Shown here: piece by piece, positions 23,410 through 36,480 of the stretch
Position numbering within the stretch: the stretch's first letter is position 1
Layout: the number at the start of each line of letters is the position of its first letter
Assembly (NCBI GenBank): GCA_033026295.1
Contig: CM065176.1
Location: 8,721,945-8,785,944, forward strand
Reading direction: 5' to 3'
DNA from: Channa striata
Taxonomy: Eukaryota; Chordata; Actinopteri; Anabantiformes; Channidae
DNA: 64,000 nt
Made by a program: the position numbers and the translations under genes
Notes under the pieces: generated by a model
Database searches by the model: none
What the model was told of the DNA's origin: nothing
Seen by the model: the letters and a program-made list of their open reading frames with translations, nothing else

Positions 23410-23765
23410 CCATTACTCATTTCCCTCCCGAGGGAGGTACGAAAAAGAGAAAAGAATAGGAGCATTAGAAAAGGGAGAATGAGAGGAAGACAGACGGAAA
23501 AAAATGAATTGACTTTGCAGCAGGGCTATTTTTAGCAAGCCTGTAATGTGCTCCATTAGTCTGAGAGAATACAAGAGGGAGGGGAGGGTTAAGGACGGCG
23601 GGGGGGGCAGGTGGGAGGCAGGAACTGAGTCGACGATAAGGGGATGGAAAAGGTGAGAGAGGAGTGGAACGAGACTGATGTGGAAAGGTGATGAAAAAAG
23701 GAAATCATAAAAAGTGGAGCAGAGATAAAGGTAAAATAGAAGCAGAAACAGATGAGCGTGCACAG
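23410..23765. repeat. Purine-rich (plus strand) low-complexity tract
   Basis: About 350 nt in which the plus strand is dominated by A and G (for example GAGGGAGGGGAGGGTTAAGG near 23575, with a run of G near 23600). The minus strand gives a spurious Phe/Ser/Leu/Pro-rich open frame of 138 codons. A perfect MEF2-type CTATTTTTAG lies at 23526-23535. Confidence 0.7.
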
Positions 23766-26700
23766 GATTAGTGAAGACACTGTCTTTGCCCGCAATCATT
23801 AAACTAATCGTCTCTATCTGCGCTTCCACAATGGCTCCATCTGAACATCCAGCGTTATTGTTCCTCTGGAGGGAATTCTAATCATGTCTTGTATTGTGCT
23901 GCAGCTGATGTATGTTCTGACTTGTGGTAAATAGATCTGACAAAAAATACTTGTTAGGTCTGTTATCTTTCATGACAAGTAATAATAGGGGACATCATTA
24001 TGCCCATTTCTTGTGCATATTGTGCGTGGTTTGGCTGCAAAAGCACATTTGTTTTGTCAATAGAAAACTGAGCTTATTCAACTGTTTTCTCATCCGACTG
24101 CAGATCAGGAGGTAGCAACTGTAAATCTTTGTTTCAAGACTTTCAGCTTTTGAAACATATTCAACTTTTTACCTCAGCTCAGAATAGCTATTTTTAATTT
24201 ACATCCACCACAAGCTGACTGATGCTTTCCTGAGGTCGCTGTTCGACCTGCTGGAGCAATAAGGCCACGTTCCGCCATTTTGGCTCCGTGTGGCCTGCGC
24301 GGTCTTAGATTTCCTGGCGACCCTGAGCTACAGGCACAATAGCAGTAAAAAACCATGACATGCTCTTCATCCTCGGACTCCAGTGGGTCTTAAAAGTGAG
24401 TGATCATCGTCTAGAACTTAGTGGCATGGGTGAAACAATCTGCTAAAAGCGCCTCTTATTGAAACAGGGAGAGGATAGATTAATGCTGGTATCGAGTGAA
24501 CCGTAATGCTGCCGCGGCATCTATCATGCAAACTTTTACAGTACGGCCTTGTTTCCTGTTTATGGTGACAGCAGAAAGCTTCAACCTGTTGACGTGAGCC
24601 CTCTGCCCTAAACTGCCACACTTCATCATCATAATTCAGGTCACAATTTTTTTAAATGTTTGGCCAGTGGTGCCAGTTTGTACAAGCATCTTTAGTGCCA
24701 GTTTCATCACCCTGACCACAAATTTGCGGCTCCACCGTGACGTTTGCTGCCATTCCAACTGTTTGACCGACAGCAACGTGTTTAGCTGTTAATTGAAAGG
24801 CAGTGGATGGAGGAGAGAGAGAAAAATGGGAAATAAAATCTGCTTACATCTAATGTTCTCAGTTGCAATCAGAGCATGCAAAGATGCGGTCTGCTGCCCA
24901 CAAACACAATCCAGTAACCTGTCAAAGTGCCACAAGCTGGATGTACACAGACAACAAGCCGCCTCATGCTCTAATGAATCGCAATGAAACACAAACACAT
25001 TTCTCAAACTGTCTGTGTCATCTCTGCAGGACGCATCAGCGTCCATTTTAGATCACAAGGAAAGCAAATTCGAAGATATTCATGAAACACTGAGTCATGC
25101 AAATTTAAACAGCATTTAAAAAAATTACAGATGCACTAATCAGTGATTTTATATTAAAAGTCTTGTTATTTTCTGCCTTTGACTGATCGTTTGTTGTAGT
25201 TATGTTTTTTAACTCTTATGAATGTTTGTGCAAGTTTAAATGTAATATTTTGATAGTTAATACTCATTAACATGTGCTAATATGTTGTCGTATTCATGTA
25301 CTGAAGTGGGAGTTTATATCTGCTGTCGCTGTGGAAGTGACGTGCCGACGCCTTGATTCATGTTTCTGCTCCAGGCCCCAAAGGAACTCTCACCCGCTTC
25401 CTTTGTGGATATTATGGGAACATGAGTGATAGTCAGAGTGTAATTGCTGCTTTAATTTCTTGTTTAGCCTGATGTGTTTGTAAGACATTTTGAAAATGTT
25501 CCCATAACCAGCCCACGTCTCAAATGTGGGTGAATAAACAAGCAGACCTGAAAAGTCATTTAATTGTCCAAGCAGCAGAGAAAGGCTCGACAATTCCTGT
25601 AAGTAGCTGGGTGAAACCTCTGAGGCCGTGACGCAGTAGAAAAGCATAAAACTAATTCAGGCTCTCGAATAAACAGGTTCCCCTGCGAGGCGCTTGTAAG
25701 TAAAAGCTGTTTTTACATCCACCAAGATGTTCTGCTGCTCTGCTCGAAGGCTGGAAATAAAGAAAAGTGCTGCTTCCTCTCTGCTTTTGCTTCCAGCTTT
25801 TTGCGTTTTGTAAATGCCCAAAGTCGAGGGAAAAAGCCCAGGCACCATCATGAAAGGTGTTTGCTGTTGTAGCTGCAGTGAATCATGTATGGAGAGGACA
25901 CCGACCCGTCCTCCAGGGTGGTGACGATGGAACCGGCACAATGGTCGAAACGGGTTTCAATTGGGCCAAGAGAGAGTGACTGGCCGCCACACAAACAGAG
26001 CACTGAATGGAGGGTCTGGAAGAACTGCAGTCCCATTGACAGACGGCCAAGTTAACAGTGGGTCACCACAGTGTGAGTCAGTATATTTATACTCCGTGGC
26101 CTCGGAACAATGACCTTTCCACACATTCTTCCGTTAGGATGTGTTGTACTGCAAAGCTTCAGCCTTAGTGTCCTCTCCCCCCCAAAGACAAACGCTGTCT
26201 TAAGTATTAAAAACTTAAATTAAATTTTTGGATCCAGTATAATTTATTTCTCAGTTTCCCTCACAGCCACAACAGCACCCGTCATCCGCCCCTCCCGTCC
26301 CCCTTCGGCACCATCTGGTAGCAAAGTAGAAACACACTGTGGTTACAGCTGTCCTGTATTCTTTATGTCCGCGTCTCCCGTCTCCTCCTCTTTCTTTTCA
26401 TTTGGACCGTCTACTCTCTGTCCAGAGGACTCGGTCTCTGCTACCATCCACTCTGTCGATGACAGAACCATGTGTCGTGTAAGGGCGATGCGTTTTATCT
26501 CAGTCAGTCACTAATTGTACCGCAGACGCATCTGTCAGTGACAGTCTTAATTTGCACAGGTGTCTATTTGACAGTTCAAATATACTAACATTTATGGACG
26601 TCCATTCATAACACATCATTTCTATGACAGATTGGGTCCTTCGTCGAGCTCGTAGAGTACGTGGCATTTCACACGCTTGTAATGAGCAGGAGTGCAAATG

Positions 26701-27504
26701 CTCGTGCTGGTTGATGGGCTGTTTTTACTTCCTGGCTCGCTGCCTCTCTGGGGTTTGCTCAAAGGTTATCTGCAGACGGGGCTAATTGGTGGAATGGAAA
26801 CTAAAGCGGTGTTGGAAACTTTATAAACAACAAACAGTGGAAAGCCAGACCATCTGCTTTGAATTTTCAGATTGTTCTCGACAATACGGATTTTTCAACT
26901 TGGAGAGCCGCGTGGAGATTCTGCCGCAAACGAATACACGTAACATCCTCGGCCTCAGGAAAGTTTTTAATGACTCCGATAGCGAAGCTGTGCTGGAATA
27001 AAGAGAAACACTGCAAGGAAATTTAGATGCTTTGACTCAAATGAAGTACTTGTCTGAGTCACAAAGAGAGATCTTCTGAACAGCTGGAGGGCAATCTGCA
27101 TTTTACAATAATCAATGGCAAATTAGAATTCAAATGTCATGCACAGTTATTTGTCCACTGAGGAGATTCACAGCATTGATGAGGCCTGGAAGCCAGAGCT
27201 GGGCAGCACAGACTTTACAGACTTTACAGAACAGGCCTGGAGACTTGCATGAACATGGGCTTAACGGTCAACTACTGTGACTCTGCCTTTATAAATACAC
27301 ACAATGTAGTAATATGATTACACATGTTTTAAGATATAAAATATGTATTTATCCATGTGGTTGTAAAAATGTATTTTGTGTAATAGTTGTTTTTTTTATA
27401 TAACAAATGTACAATTAAAAAAATCTAATGTATTAATTTGAACATTTGATATGTTTATTATGTAGTATATGTTTGAAGTAGTGTCTTTGTGCTATGAAAA
27501 GGTG
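23766..27504. other. Non-coding stretch, no gene seen
   Basis: AT-rich background. A MEF2-like CTATTTTTAA lies at 24188-24197. No splice-bounded coding exon is recognisable. Confidence 0.55.
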
Positions 27505-27580
27505 GTTTCAAATGATTTGCAAATCGTTGCATTCTCTTTTTATTTATATCTTAATGATTGTCCCACTTTTTTCAAATGGC
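27505..27580. mobile_element. Degraded terminal fragment of a fish DNA transposon
   Basis: TTTCAAATGATTTGCAAATC, followed by GTTGCATTCTCTTTTTATTT and then TTGTCCCACTTTTTTCAAATG, resembles the end of a widespread fish DNA-transposon family that I know with the pattern TTTGCAAATCATTGCATTC...CGTCCCAACTTTTTTGGAAT. Only one end is recognisable; the other end and any coding part are absent. The identification is from memory of the consensus. Confidence 0.55.
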
Positions 27581-30500
27581 TTTCGTACTGAAAACAGAGA
27601 AATTTGCCTTGATGTATAAAATGTGACGTGATCACCTAAATAATTACTGTAAACGGCATTTCACTTTAACGCACAAAAGGTTACCTGCTGGAAATGTTAG
27701 AGGAAACGCTGGGGATCAACAAAACCCCTCAGAATTAGAAACATCTGTGTCATGTCATGGCAATAAATCCAAGAACTTTACTTTTACATTTACATTTCAG
27801 AGTCCAATGCAACTTCAAACACATTCACCACAACCTTTAATTTTATCATAAAAAGAACAAAATCAGGGAGCGTTTCTTACTGTAAACACACTGATCAAAG
27901 CTGGACTATCATTTTAAGCTCTTCTACAGCGAGCTGAGGTTGCCATTGGCAGCTGCACCGGTTGAAATTTATCCAAAATCATTTCATTTGTTGCCTCAAG
28001 GCTCAGCTGGAACGTTATGTTTTTCCATGTACATCCAACGACATCATACGGCTACTTGATAAATATAGCAGGCGAGGCTCCAGTGGGTTAGTGCAGGGGC
28101 AACTGCAGACAAGACGCTGCAATGTCAAGCATCTCCCCTCTGCCTCTCACTCCTGCCCCCCCCCACCTCCTTCTGTCTCCCACTGACTCTCCCTGTTCTA
28201 TTCTTACACGACCCTCACGTCCCTCTGGCACCGCCGGGGGAACCAAAGGCCTCATTTGTTACCGTTTCACAAATACAAATCTCCTACTTGGATAGAAAAC
28301 ACACTAACCAACACTTCAATTCGAATGCCTTGACTTTTATAAACTGTGCAGCATTTGTCTGGAAGAACCACATGTGTCAGAAAAGTAGGAGAGAAAACGT
28401 TGTTTTAAAGTTGAAATATTTATTTGCCTCAGAAGCCGGAATTCAATAAATCAGTTCAACAAAATATTAGAACAGCACGGTGACGTGCTGCGGACGTGCC
28501 TCCGTGTCGTCATCTGAAGCGCTGTGATCGGTGAATGGAGCCCACAGATCTCCACATGTAGCCTTTGGGGAGAACGATTTTTTCAAAGTGTCTTTATAAA
28601 ATAGTAGGAGGATATTGTTGAGAAGTTCTGACTAAAGAAACTTGTGTCCACATTTTTCCGCATACGTGTTTAAGTTTAACTCACAGTTAGTTTCAGATCA
28701 AGTGTTGCTACACACATAAACTTTGTTCCCTTTAAATTAATTCCATCACATTTTGTCTACGTTCAGCTCGTTGTATATGGGAAACGGCAGGGAAAAAGAT
28801 TGAATGAATCTGTTCTATTTTTAGATACTGTATATGAACATGACACAGTTTCACTACAGGAACTTTCATAATGTGGCTCAGATGTTGTTAATGGCTTTCT
28901 AATTTACTTACATTATGCCTCATCAGCTTTAGAGGAAAAGAGGTGTGGATCCGGGAGGCCCCGTGTGGAAACCGACTATGTGTTTGTGCGAGTGGTGCAA
29001 ATGCAGAATGACTGCAGACTTGCGAGCCCATGTTATTCCATTTGCGTTTGTGCAGCTTGAATGTTTGAACAGTCGAGTTTATTCAAAGCCTAATGGACGG
29101 TGACTGTGTACAGTTTGTGGACAAACTGCTAAGGCTCTTTACACAGAGAATTTATTAAATATAAGGGTCACTTACACTTTGACATAATACTTTTAAAGAT
29201 GTGAATCCAAATTCAACAACCTTTTTTCCTTTTCCACTGACTGACATAGGATGTTGATGTACAATAAAGCTTGGACATGGACAAGTCTGAGAAAAAGCAT
29301 TAAAATTCACCTCATAATCTGATGGTAAATTTAAAAATGTATTAATTATGTGACATCTAATTGTTGGCAGGTTGGTGCACAACAACAAATATCTCAAAGA
29401 CTCACTGGATCATCACTGACATTTTTATTCCGTGATCCTCCAACCTTTCTTGTTGTGCTACTGTAGCTGCAGATTTAAATTTGATTTTTCTGTGAGATAT
29501 GTTAACTAGTAAAATGATATGACATTCACTTCAAATACCCACAGATCTGTGGTTTTCACTCACCTTGTAAATTATGCCAACAACATCCACTAGATGAAAT
29601 CTTGAATATTTGTTCAGGGTGAAATGTTTGTGCCAGCCCAAACTAACATTGTGACCACCAAAAATAATATACCTGTCCTACTAGTATATCTGCTGTCGAG
29701 TATTCGGCCAGCACACCTTCTGCTATGCAGCTGGCATGGCTGTAAGGTCTTAGTCTTGTTGTAGTATTATGTTCTTTATGAATATATAAGAACGGTGCTC
29801 TAGGTTCTTGTGTTTGACTGATGGAAAGTCACACAGAAAGCCTGAAGTGTGTTCTTGACATGATCTACTGTATCATAATAACAATATGAAATCCAGTATG
29901 ATAAGGAATGTTGTCATTCCACAGAGTCTGTGTGCTTGTACGCCCACACACCAACAAAAACTACAATAATATACATGGGATACTGAAAATTTAACCATAA
30001 CTGCACAGAGACATATCATCATGTCTACACACAAACACTCGTGAGACACACACAGAGGTGACGCAATCTGCCTGTAAAGAGTTTTCAGGCTGATTGTCTT
30101 TGCCTTAATTTGTCTAGACTTTCAGAGGAGCCTGTAGTCGTTTAAAGGTCCAACACAGACCGTCTGTTCCGCCCTGAAGGCTCTGAGGAACGTTTCCTTT
30201 GTAGTTTTTTTTTTTTTTTTTTATGTTTGTAAGGTGATATGTCACTGAAACTATGCGATTACTTTTTTATTTAAAGAGCTCGACTTTTTTTCCCTCAGGG
30301 CTGCTTTGATGTCATCGTAACATGCGCTGTTTCATTAAAATGATGTGAGGCAGCGGACTACAGTCGCGGTGAAAGCGACAGCAGCCGGGAAGAGCTTCTG
30401 GATTTCTTTGGTAGTCGTATTCTAATTTTATTATCAGGATCTGATATGGTTTTATGGGATGTTTCAAGTCCTATATAATTTATTAGTTTTCTTTTTTTAG

Positions 30501-31189
30501 CTAAAGCCTGATGGAAACATTAAATATGCATGTCTCCAAAGATGCTGGATTATATATATAAACACATACTGTATATATATGTGTGTGTGTGTATAAATGT
30601 CTTATTAACAGGTCCGTGTCCAATTGTCATTCACAAATCCAATAGCCAGTAAAAAGATCACAGCTTACAGGTCCAACGAGGGTTAGGCAGAGATGAGCTC
30701 CAGGCAGAATTCAGGACAGGCTGGTGAACGGGCAACATGAATCTGCTGACAGTGAGCCAGAGAGCAGAAGCAGCTTACACACGGAGTGGACGAGATGAAT
30801 GTCCTTGATCTGATCATGGGAAACAGGGATGGCGGCAGAGATGGTGAAGGCGGGACAAGGACAGTGATCTTCTAAAACAGCAGACAAGTGAAAGAACAGA
30901 TTTTGTGTTTCTCTGGTTTGACTGACTGTGCCCCAGCTGAGTTTCTGAGCAGCCATGTTGCTTCTATTGTCTGTGTTAATATCCAGGTGACCTGAGGTGA
31001 GATTCAACTCTGTCCATGTCCTCTGCCTGTCAATACCTTTTTAATTTCAGAACCAAATGATTATAGTTTAATTTCTGGAAACATGCACTGTTTCAAGGTT
31101 TTCCCTGCAGCCTGCTGAGTATGTGCACACAATGGTCAGCATTCATGTCAGGAAATTATCAAATTGAGACTGTCTCGCAGCATTATGAC
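27581..31189. other. Non-coding stretch, no gene seen
   Basis: No supported exon. It contains a poly-T run (30205-30222), a short TATATATA/GTGTGTGT patch at 30555-30592, and a perfect MEF2-type CTATTTTTAG at 28815-28824. Confidence 0.55.
30205..30222. repeat. Poly-T tract
   Basis: A run of 18 T. It could be the poly-A tail remnant of a minus-strand retrocopy, but I see no source sequence next to it. Confidence 0.9.
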
Positions 31190-31600
31190 TGAGAGAGAGC
31201 AGATTCCTCTGTGTGCTTAACGCTGTGTCAGGGAGCTATAAATGTTATAAGAAAGAAAAAGAGAAACAGAGAGAGAGAGAAAGCCGGGCTGAGGAAAAAC
31301 TGCAAGAGAGAGACACTGATTACCAGCGAGCAGAGACTGAGGGGCGAGATTGTGTCGGGAAGATAACAGCGTGAGAGGGAGAGAGAGAGAGCAAAGCAAA
31401 CATGGACCCAGAGAGCAGATACACGAGAGCTGAGAAAACAGCTTCGGGTCCAGGAATCTTTGTTCAAGAGACCCGCGGAGCTGCAGCTCTGTCAGCACAG
31501 GCTGTTGAACCTGCTGGCCCACCACAAGTTTACAGCCCACACAGGAGGGGCAGTTACAGAGTCAGCGCGGGGAATCGGTTTTTCTTATAAAGGAACACTC
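31190..31600 (+). promoter_or_regulatory. TATA-like site and purine-rich leader with a short open frame
   Basis: TATAAA at 31237-31242 is followed by a purine-rich stretch (31252-31400) and an ATG in a fair Kozak context (AAACATGG, 31402) that opens a 62-codon frame to 31590. The peptide (start MDPESRYTRAEKTASGPG) has no family I recognise. The arrangement looks like a promoter plus leader, but nothing independent supports expression. A GA-rich enhancer or chance is equally possible. Confidence 0.15.
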
Positions 31601-34600
31601 CTGCCCTTTATGTGCCATGTGTGTTTAATATTTGAAGACACATGATCTTTGATCATTAATGAGGTTTACCTGACTTCACCTGGTGAAAGACATAAATACT
31701 GCGAGGAACGTAAAATTATTTAATTTGAACAAACCAAACACACTCAATAGCATCAATAACATATTGTAATGATGTTAGTTTTGTCATACAGTTTTGTCAT
31801 GGCAGTTATAGCCGACCACCTTCCTTTCTCAGTCATCATGTCAGTGAAAAAACAAATAAGGAATGTTGTACCAGTTCAGTCCATCTCAATCCAGTCATAG
31901 AAATACTTTCTTACTCAGCATCCTAATGCTGAATATTCCTTTTCCATTCTACTATTGTTCCCGTGTGATTAAATGCGTTTAGATGATGGAAAACTCATTA
32001 ACAAACTGAGCAGAGAAAACCTGGTGTCCACACATTTAATTTCTTCCCACTAAGCCATCACCGTTTCCTGAATCATTACTTTACAGTATGTTTAATTCTA
32101 ATGATTTTATGAAATGCCATTGTCATTGCATATTGCTTCAGTTATTGCATTGCTGCTTCTTTGCCGTGGCAAAGCTGCTTAGACAAGTGCCACTGACCAT
32201 CTAATATTGTGAATGTAAGCGTGTTGCACGTGGAGGTCTCGCTTTTCTTTGACTTATGTCTGGACAAAACCTGTGAAACTACTAAGATGGTCTGTTACTC
32301 GTTTCAATAAAATACAGCCTTGGGCCTAGAAGAAAAAACTGCAAAAAAATTAACGGGGTTGACTCTTACCGTTTGATTTCCTTTTCAATGGTTTGGCCCG
32401 TTGACCCCAATAAACCCTGGAGGCAGTTCACAAGGCCAAGCCAAAGCATAACTGCTCATTCCCGCATTGGGAAGCTCAACCTACAGTGAACGCTCCTTCC
32501 AGGTAAATCCTACTCTGCAGATGTATTTCATTTAATCATACAAAGTTCTTTTCTACATACAATTATTTGACTTTAATCCAAGATACAGCACCACTGAATA
32601 AATGAACGCTTCTGAAGATGGATTGCAGTATTTAATCCCAGGTGTGAGGAAACTTCATCATGCCACTTTCACTGCCCCAGCAGAGGAGCTGACAGCATTT
32701 TTTTTAATATTAATTGTCACTTAAAGAAAATTTGCCAGGTTCTGCCTCCTAATAAACAGGAACATTGATGTTGTGTTCAATACCACAGAAGGGTCCAATC
32801 AGCCACAGCCTGAAAGAAGACGTGATGATCAAAAGAGCGCCACTTATTTCACTTTGAAAGCCCATCTCAGCGCTCCTTTAAAGATCTCAAGAGGATCAGA
32901 TAAAGCATTTAATTAAAAAAACTGTGGATCTGTTGCACGATAAGATCTTTACTTGGTTACTCCTGAAATCAGAGTGAGGCTTTAGTCACGGTGGCTGTGG
33001 GGCTGTCAAGTCATAAAGTCCGGGGGCAAACTCAAGTCAACTTTTTAATGGCCAGCTCACAATTGTTTGAAATAATTTACACGGTCTAATATAAATGGAA
33101 ATGAAATACGCTTTTTGTGCTTTGTTGGGAGAGTTAGTTGAAAGAATTGAGATCGTTCTAATGAGTTCACACAATATATGCAGTAAGTGGCCGGCAGCCA
33201 GTTATCTTAGCTTAGGATAAAGACTGGACGGAGAGGTCATCAGGTCACAGAGCTTGTGGAAAATGCCTGGAATAGAGGCATATCTCAAAAAAGCTAAACA
33301 GCTTTTGTTAACAAATCCTGTTGCAGGAACCACGTCCTTCAACCACGGATCTGTTCGCATTCTTTGTGCTTTCTTCCACCAAGGTGAGCAGTGTGGTGTT
33401 TCTGGCTGAAGATGCACAAATAAAGAAATGAAAAGTAAAGGAGACGTCACATCTGGCTCCATCCACACTGATGAATCATGTTGGCGTGGTTACCAAAAAC
33501 CCTTCAGCTCACATGGATCCATTTAAAGAGCAGATTGCTCCTCCTCAGAGTTTAATGCTCCATTTAAACTTTAACAAGTGACTCAGTGGATATGAAACCG
33601 CTTGTCAATCAGATGCTATTCTTCAGGAATGGGAGGGTGGACGGGAAGCCTGCTGCGTCTGCCTCTCCGGTTTTCCTCTTTCTCTCGAAAGCACCTTTTT
33701 CACACAAACACACACATCATCATCATCATCACTGTCGCCAGCAGATGGGAGATGAGCAGCTTCATTAATCCTACTCCAGTAGGATCAGGTAATTAGACAC
33801 CTTAATTGGAGTTTAAGGACTTTAATAAGTAAAACGCCAGGTTTTGTCTCCCACGTCGTCCGAGCTGAAGCAGTTCTTTGCCTCAGACTTTCTCACTCTC
33901 GCAGAGAACAATTCTCTAGCATTTACAAGTGGAGCATAAGGGGATTGTTGCAGTTGTACTTCATTGTCCTTAAAACTTCCAAATTAATTGTAATCGAATC
34001 TCAGAAGGTGAATTATGAGTTAGAACAGGATTTAATTGGATTTACTCAAGTGTTTGTCGTCCTGGTTGTATGCACTGAACTCATAATAGACACCCATCGT
34101 TTCACTGAGCTCTGCTTTTAATCAACTGTGACACTGTAATTTACAAAAAAAAAGTTATGAGATGAGAAAAAATGCAGCGTACTGTACTTGCATGATAGAG
34201 AATAACACCAGAAAACACCAAAAGCTTATTAAACTTTCCTCTCCACAGGTGCAGAAGATATACTGCGAACTGTATGTGTCAGTCAGCCATTGCCACCTCT
34301 GTAATAGAACGGGGGCCGGAGGGAAAAATCTGAGCCTCGCTGAAGAGTAAACCGGATCGTACGGCATTTGGACAACGGCATGGGCAGAAGATACAAGTAT
34401 ATAAGGAGAGAACACGGGTTGTACAAAAATTAGACTATATACGTTGTGTCCAGACTGAATAATAACTCCCTACACAGTGTGTGTTGCAGAGCACGTTCGA
34501 ACAGAACGATCGATAGTCCAATATAAGCAGCGCGGTTGCTGACTCACCAGTAAACATTGACACACCAATATTACACTTTGACTTTATTTTATACACGGCT

Positions 34601-36029
34601 GATTTTCGATGCATTCATCAAAGTTTGATGAATGGGATCCATTTACCCATGCAAGTGATTGATGGCACTGTCACCTGAGAGGACACATGAACAGACCGTT
34701 ATCAGACAGTGAAAAACAGTGATGCACTGTACTCTGCGTATTTATTTTAGCCTTAAAGCCCTTATGTACAGACTGTTTCAGAGAGTCATTCTTTTCCTCA
34801 TTTGATTTTGCTCGTTAGACAAAAAAATCTGTAAAAATTCCACTTACAATTTCTCCCGCTGCCTCCTTAAAGGAACACTGATGAGACGCGTCTATTTTCA
34901 GAATCCAAGCCTGGTGTGCTCACAGGTCTTCATCTGTGCGCCAGAAGTGTCTCCATTTGAATCCAGCTGACATCTGCCGTGTCCTGAGGTGACGTCTCTG
35001 TTCCTGCAGTTGTTCAGTGTAAATTAGCCGCGGTGTCCTGCTTAAATCTAATTGCTCACTTTCTGCACTAATTGGCACAGGGGAACAGTTAACAGACAGC
35101 AGATTTTATCAACGCGGTTGTTATTTCACACTGTTTGTGACACATTGACACACGCGTCTATCACTTTCTAAGCAATGACTCCCTCTCCGTTGCCTGTTTC
35201 AAATACATTTTTACGTTTGCATCATCACCACATTCGATTCAAGTCCTTCACGCCGGTCTCTATAAAATCAATAAACCAGTTTATGACAGCAGAAGGAGAA
35301 ATGTGCCGACAGGAGTTTGGCAAAGGGCGATAATTGTCACCGGTGCCGCGTGCTCAGCCGATCGCTTAGCGTTAACATTAATGATGACAGGGAACAGAAG
35401 AGGATGGAAGATGGTTTGTATCGATCCACAGAATCAATGTTTAAAATACACCGACAGTTTTCTGGCAATTTGTCCAGTTTCAGATGCTTTTAGAAATGAA
35501 CCACCAGCCTTCTAAATAAATATTTTTTCAACCAAAAGGGTTTAATATTTCTGGCATTTTTAAAATACACGTTTAGATGTTAATACATTTTTAAAATAAC
35601 ATTTACCAGTTTTCTTCATCCTTTCCCTGTGTTGTGGGAGGTTTATTATATTTACATTATCTCAAAGAATGATTGAATATTGGACTCCGTGTGCACTGTA
35701 AACAATAGACTGGATAAAAAAACTGAATATAAGTAAAAACAAAATTTAGTGCTTCACATCTTGAAGAGGAGCACGACACAGAAGCACGATTTCCCATTCA
35801 TAACGCTGGTTTGCTCCGCTGCTTCAGTAAGAAAAGGCAATTATATGTTTCCCCAATCTGATGTTCAAAGACTGAAAACCATAAGAGGCCAGGTAAGCAT
35901 TTTTAGAGTAAGGTGGAACTCCATGACAGAAACAAAACCATTTTCCCAGGCTAATCAAAATGCTTTTCATTTTTTGAACCTACCTGTATTGCAGGGGAGC
36001 TGTCGGTTATGTAAATGATCAAACACACA
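31601..36029. other. Non-coding stretch, no gene seen
   Basis: AT-rich with a (CAT)n tract at 33714-33732. No supported coding exon or RNA gene. Confidence 0.55.
33714..33732. repeat. (CAT)n trinucleotide repeat
   Basis: Six CAT units. On one frame they encode a poly-His run, not considered real coding. Confidence 0.9.
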
Positions 36030-36480
36030 TTGTCAAATGTTATTTTTGCATTTTGTCACCTGTAAGTACTGCTCTGGGATCTGTATATTTGTGTCCTGGG
36101 ACCCGCCTGACGAGGACGCTCATGTGGGACCCGTCTTCCAGCTCATTACAGAGCTGTCAGTCTGTCAGGCGGGGAGTGAGCTGGAGCTGATTGCCGTGGC
36201 CGTTACTAAAGGCCAGCTCGTTTGCACATGCTGAACTCTCATCTTGCTAACAGCATATTCCTCCTGCTCCGATCCCATTAGCACTTGCATTTTAAGCTCT
36301 TGCATTTTATTGTCTTGACAGGGCAACAATTGTCTTGGCAAAACACCCATTAGCCGCGACATCATGGCCACTTGCCTGGTTGACGGGGGTCAGTTCTGCC
36401 TGTGCCTGTCATGAGCCACATGCCTTTCCCTCTCATCATTAAATCTAATCATATCATCATATTTAAAAGTGATTACCACA
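36030..36480. promoter_or_regulatory. Possible conserved non-coding element
   Basis: A block of balanced composition with few low-complexity runs, containing CAATTGTCTTGGC and ATTAAATCTAATCATATC. Motif density suggests regulatory DNA. No reading frame is convincing. Confidence 0.2.

Noticed and set aside
23413..23829. 138-codon Ser/Phe/Leu-rich minus-strand frame that looks like a membrane protein
   Set aside because: It is the complement of a purine-rich low-complexity tract. The hydrophobicity is a base-composition effect.
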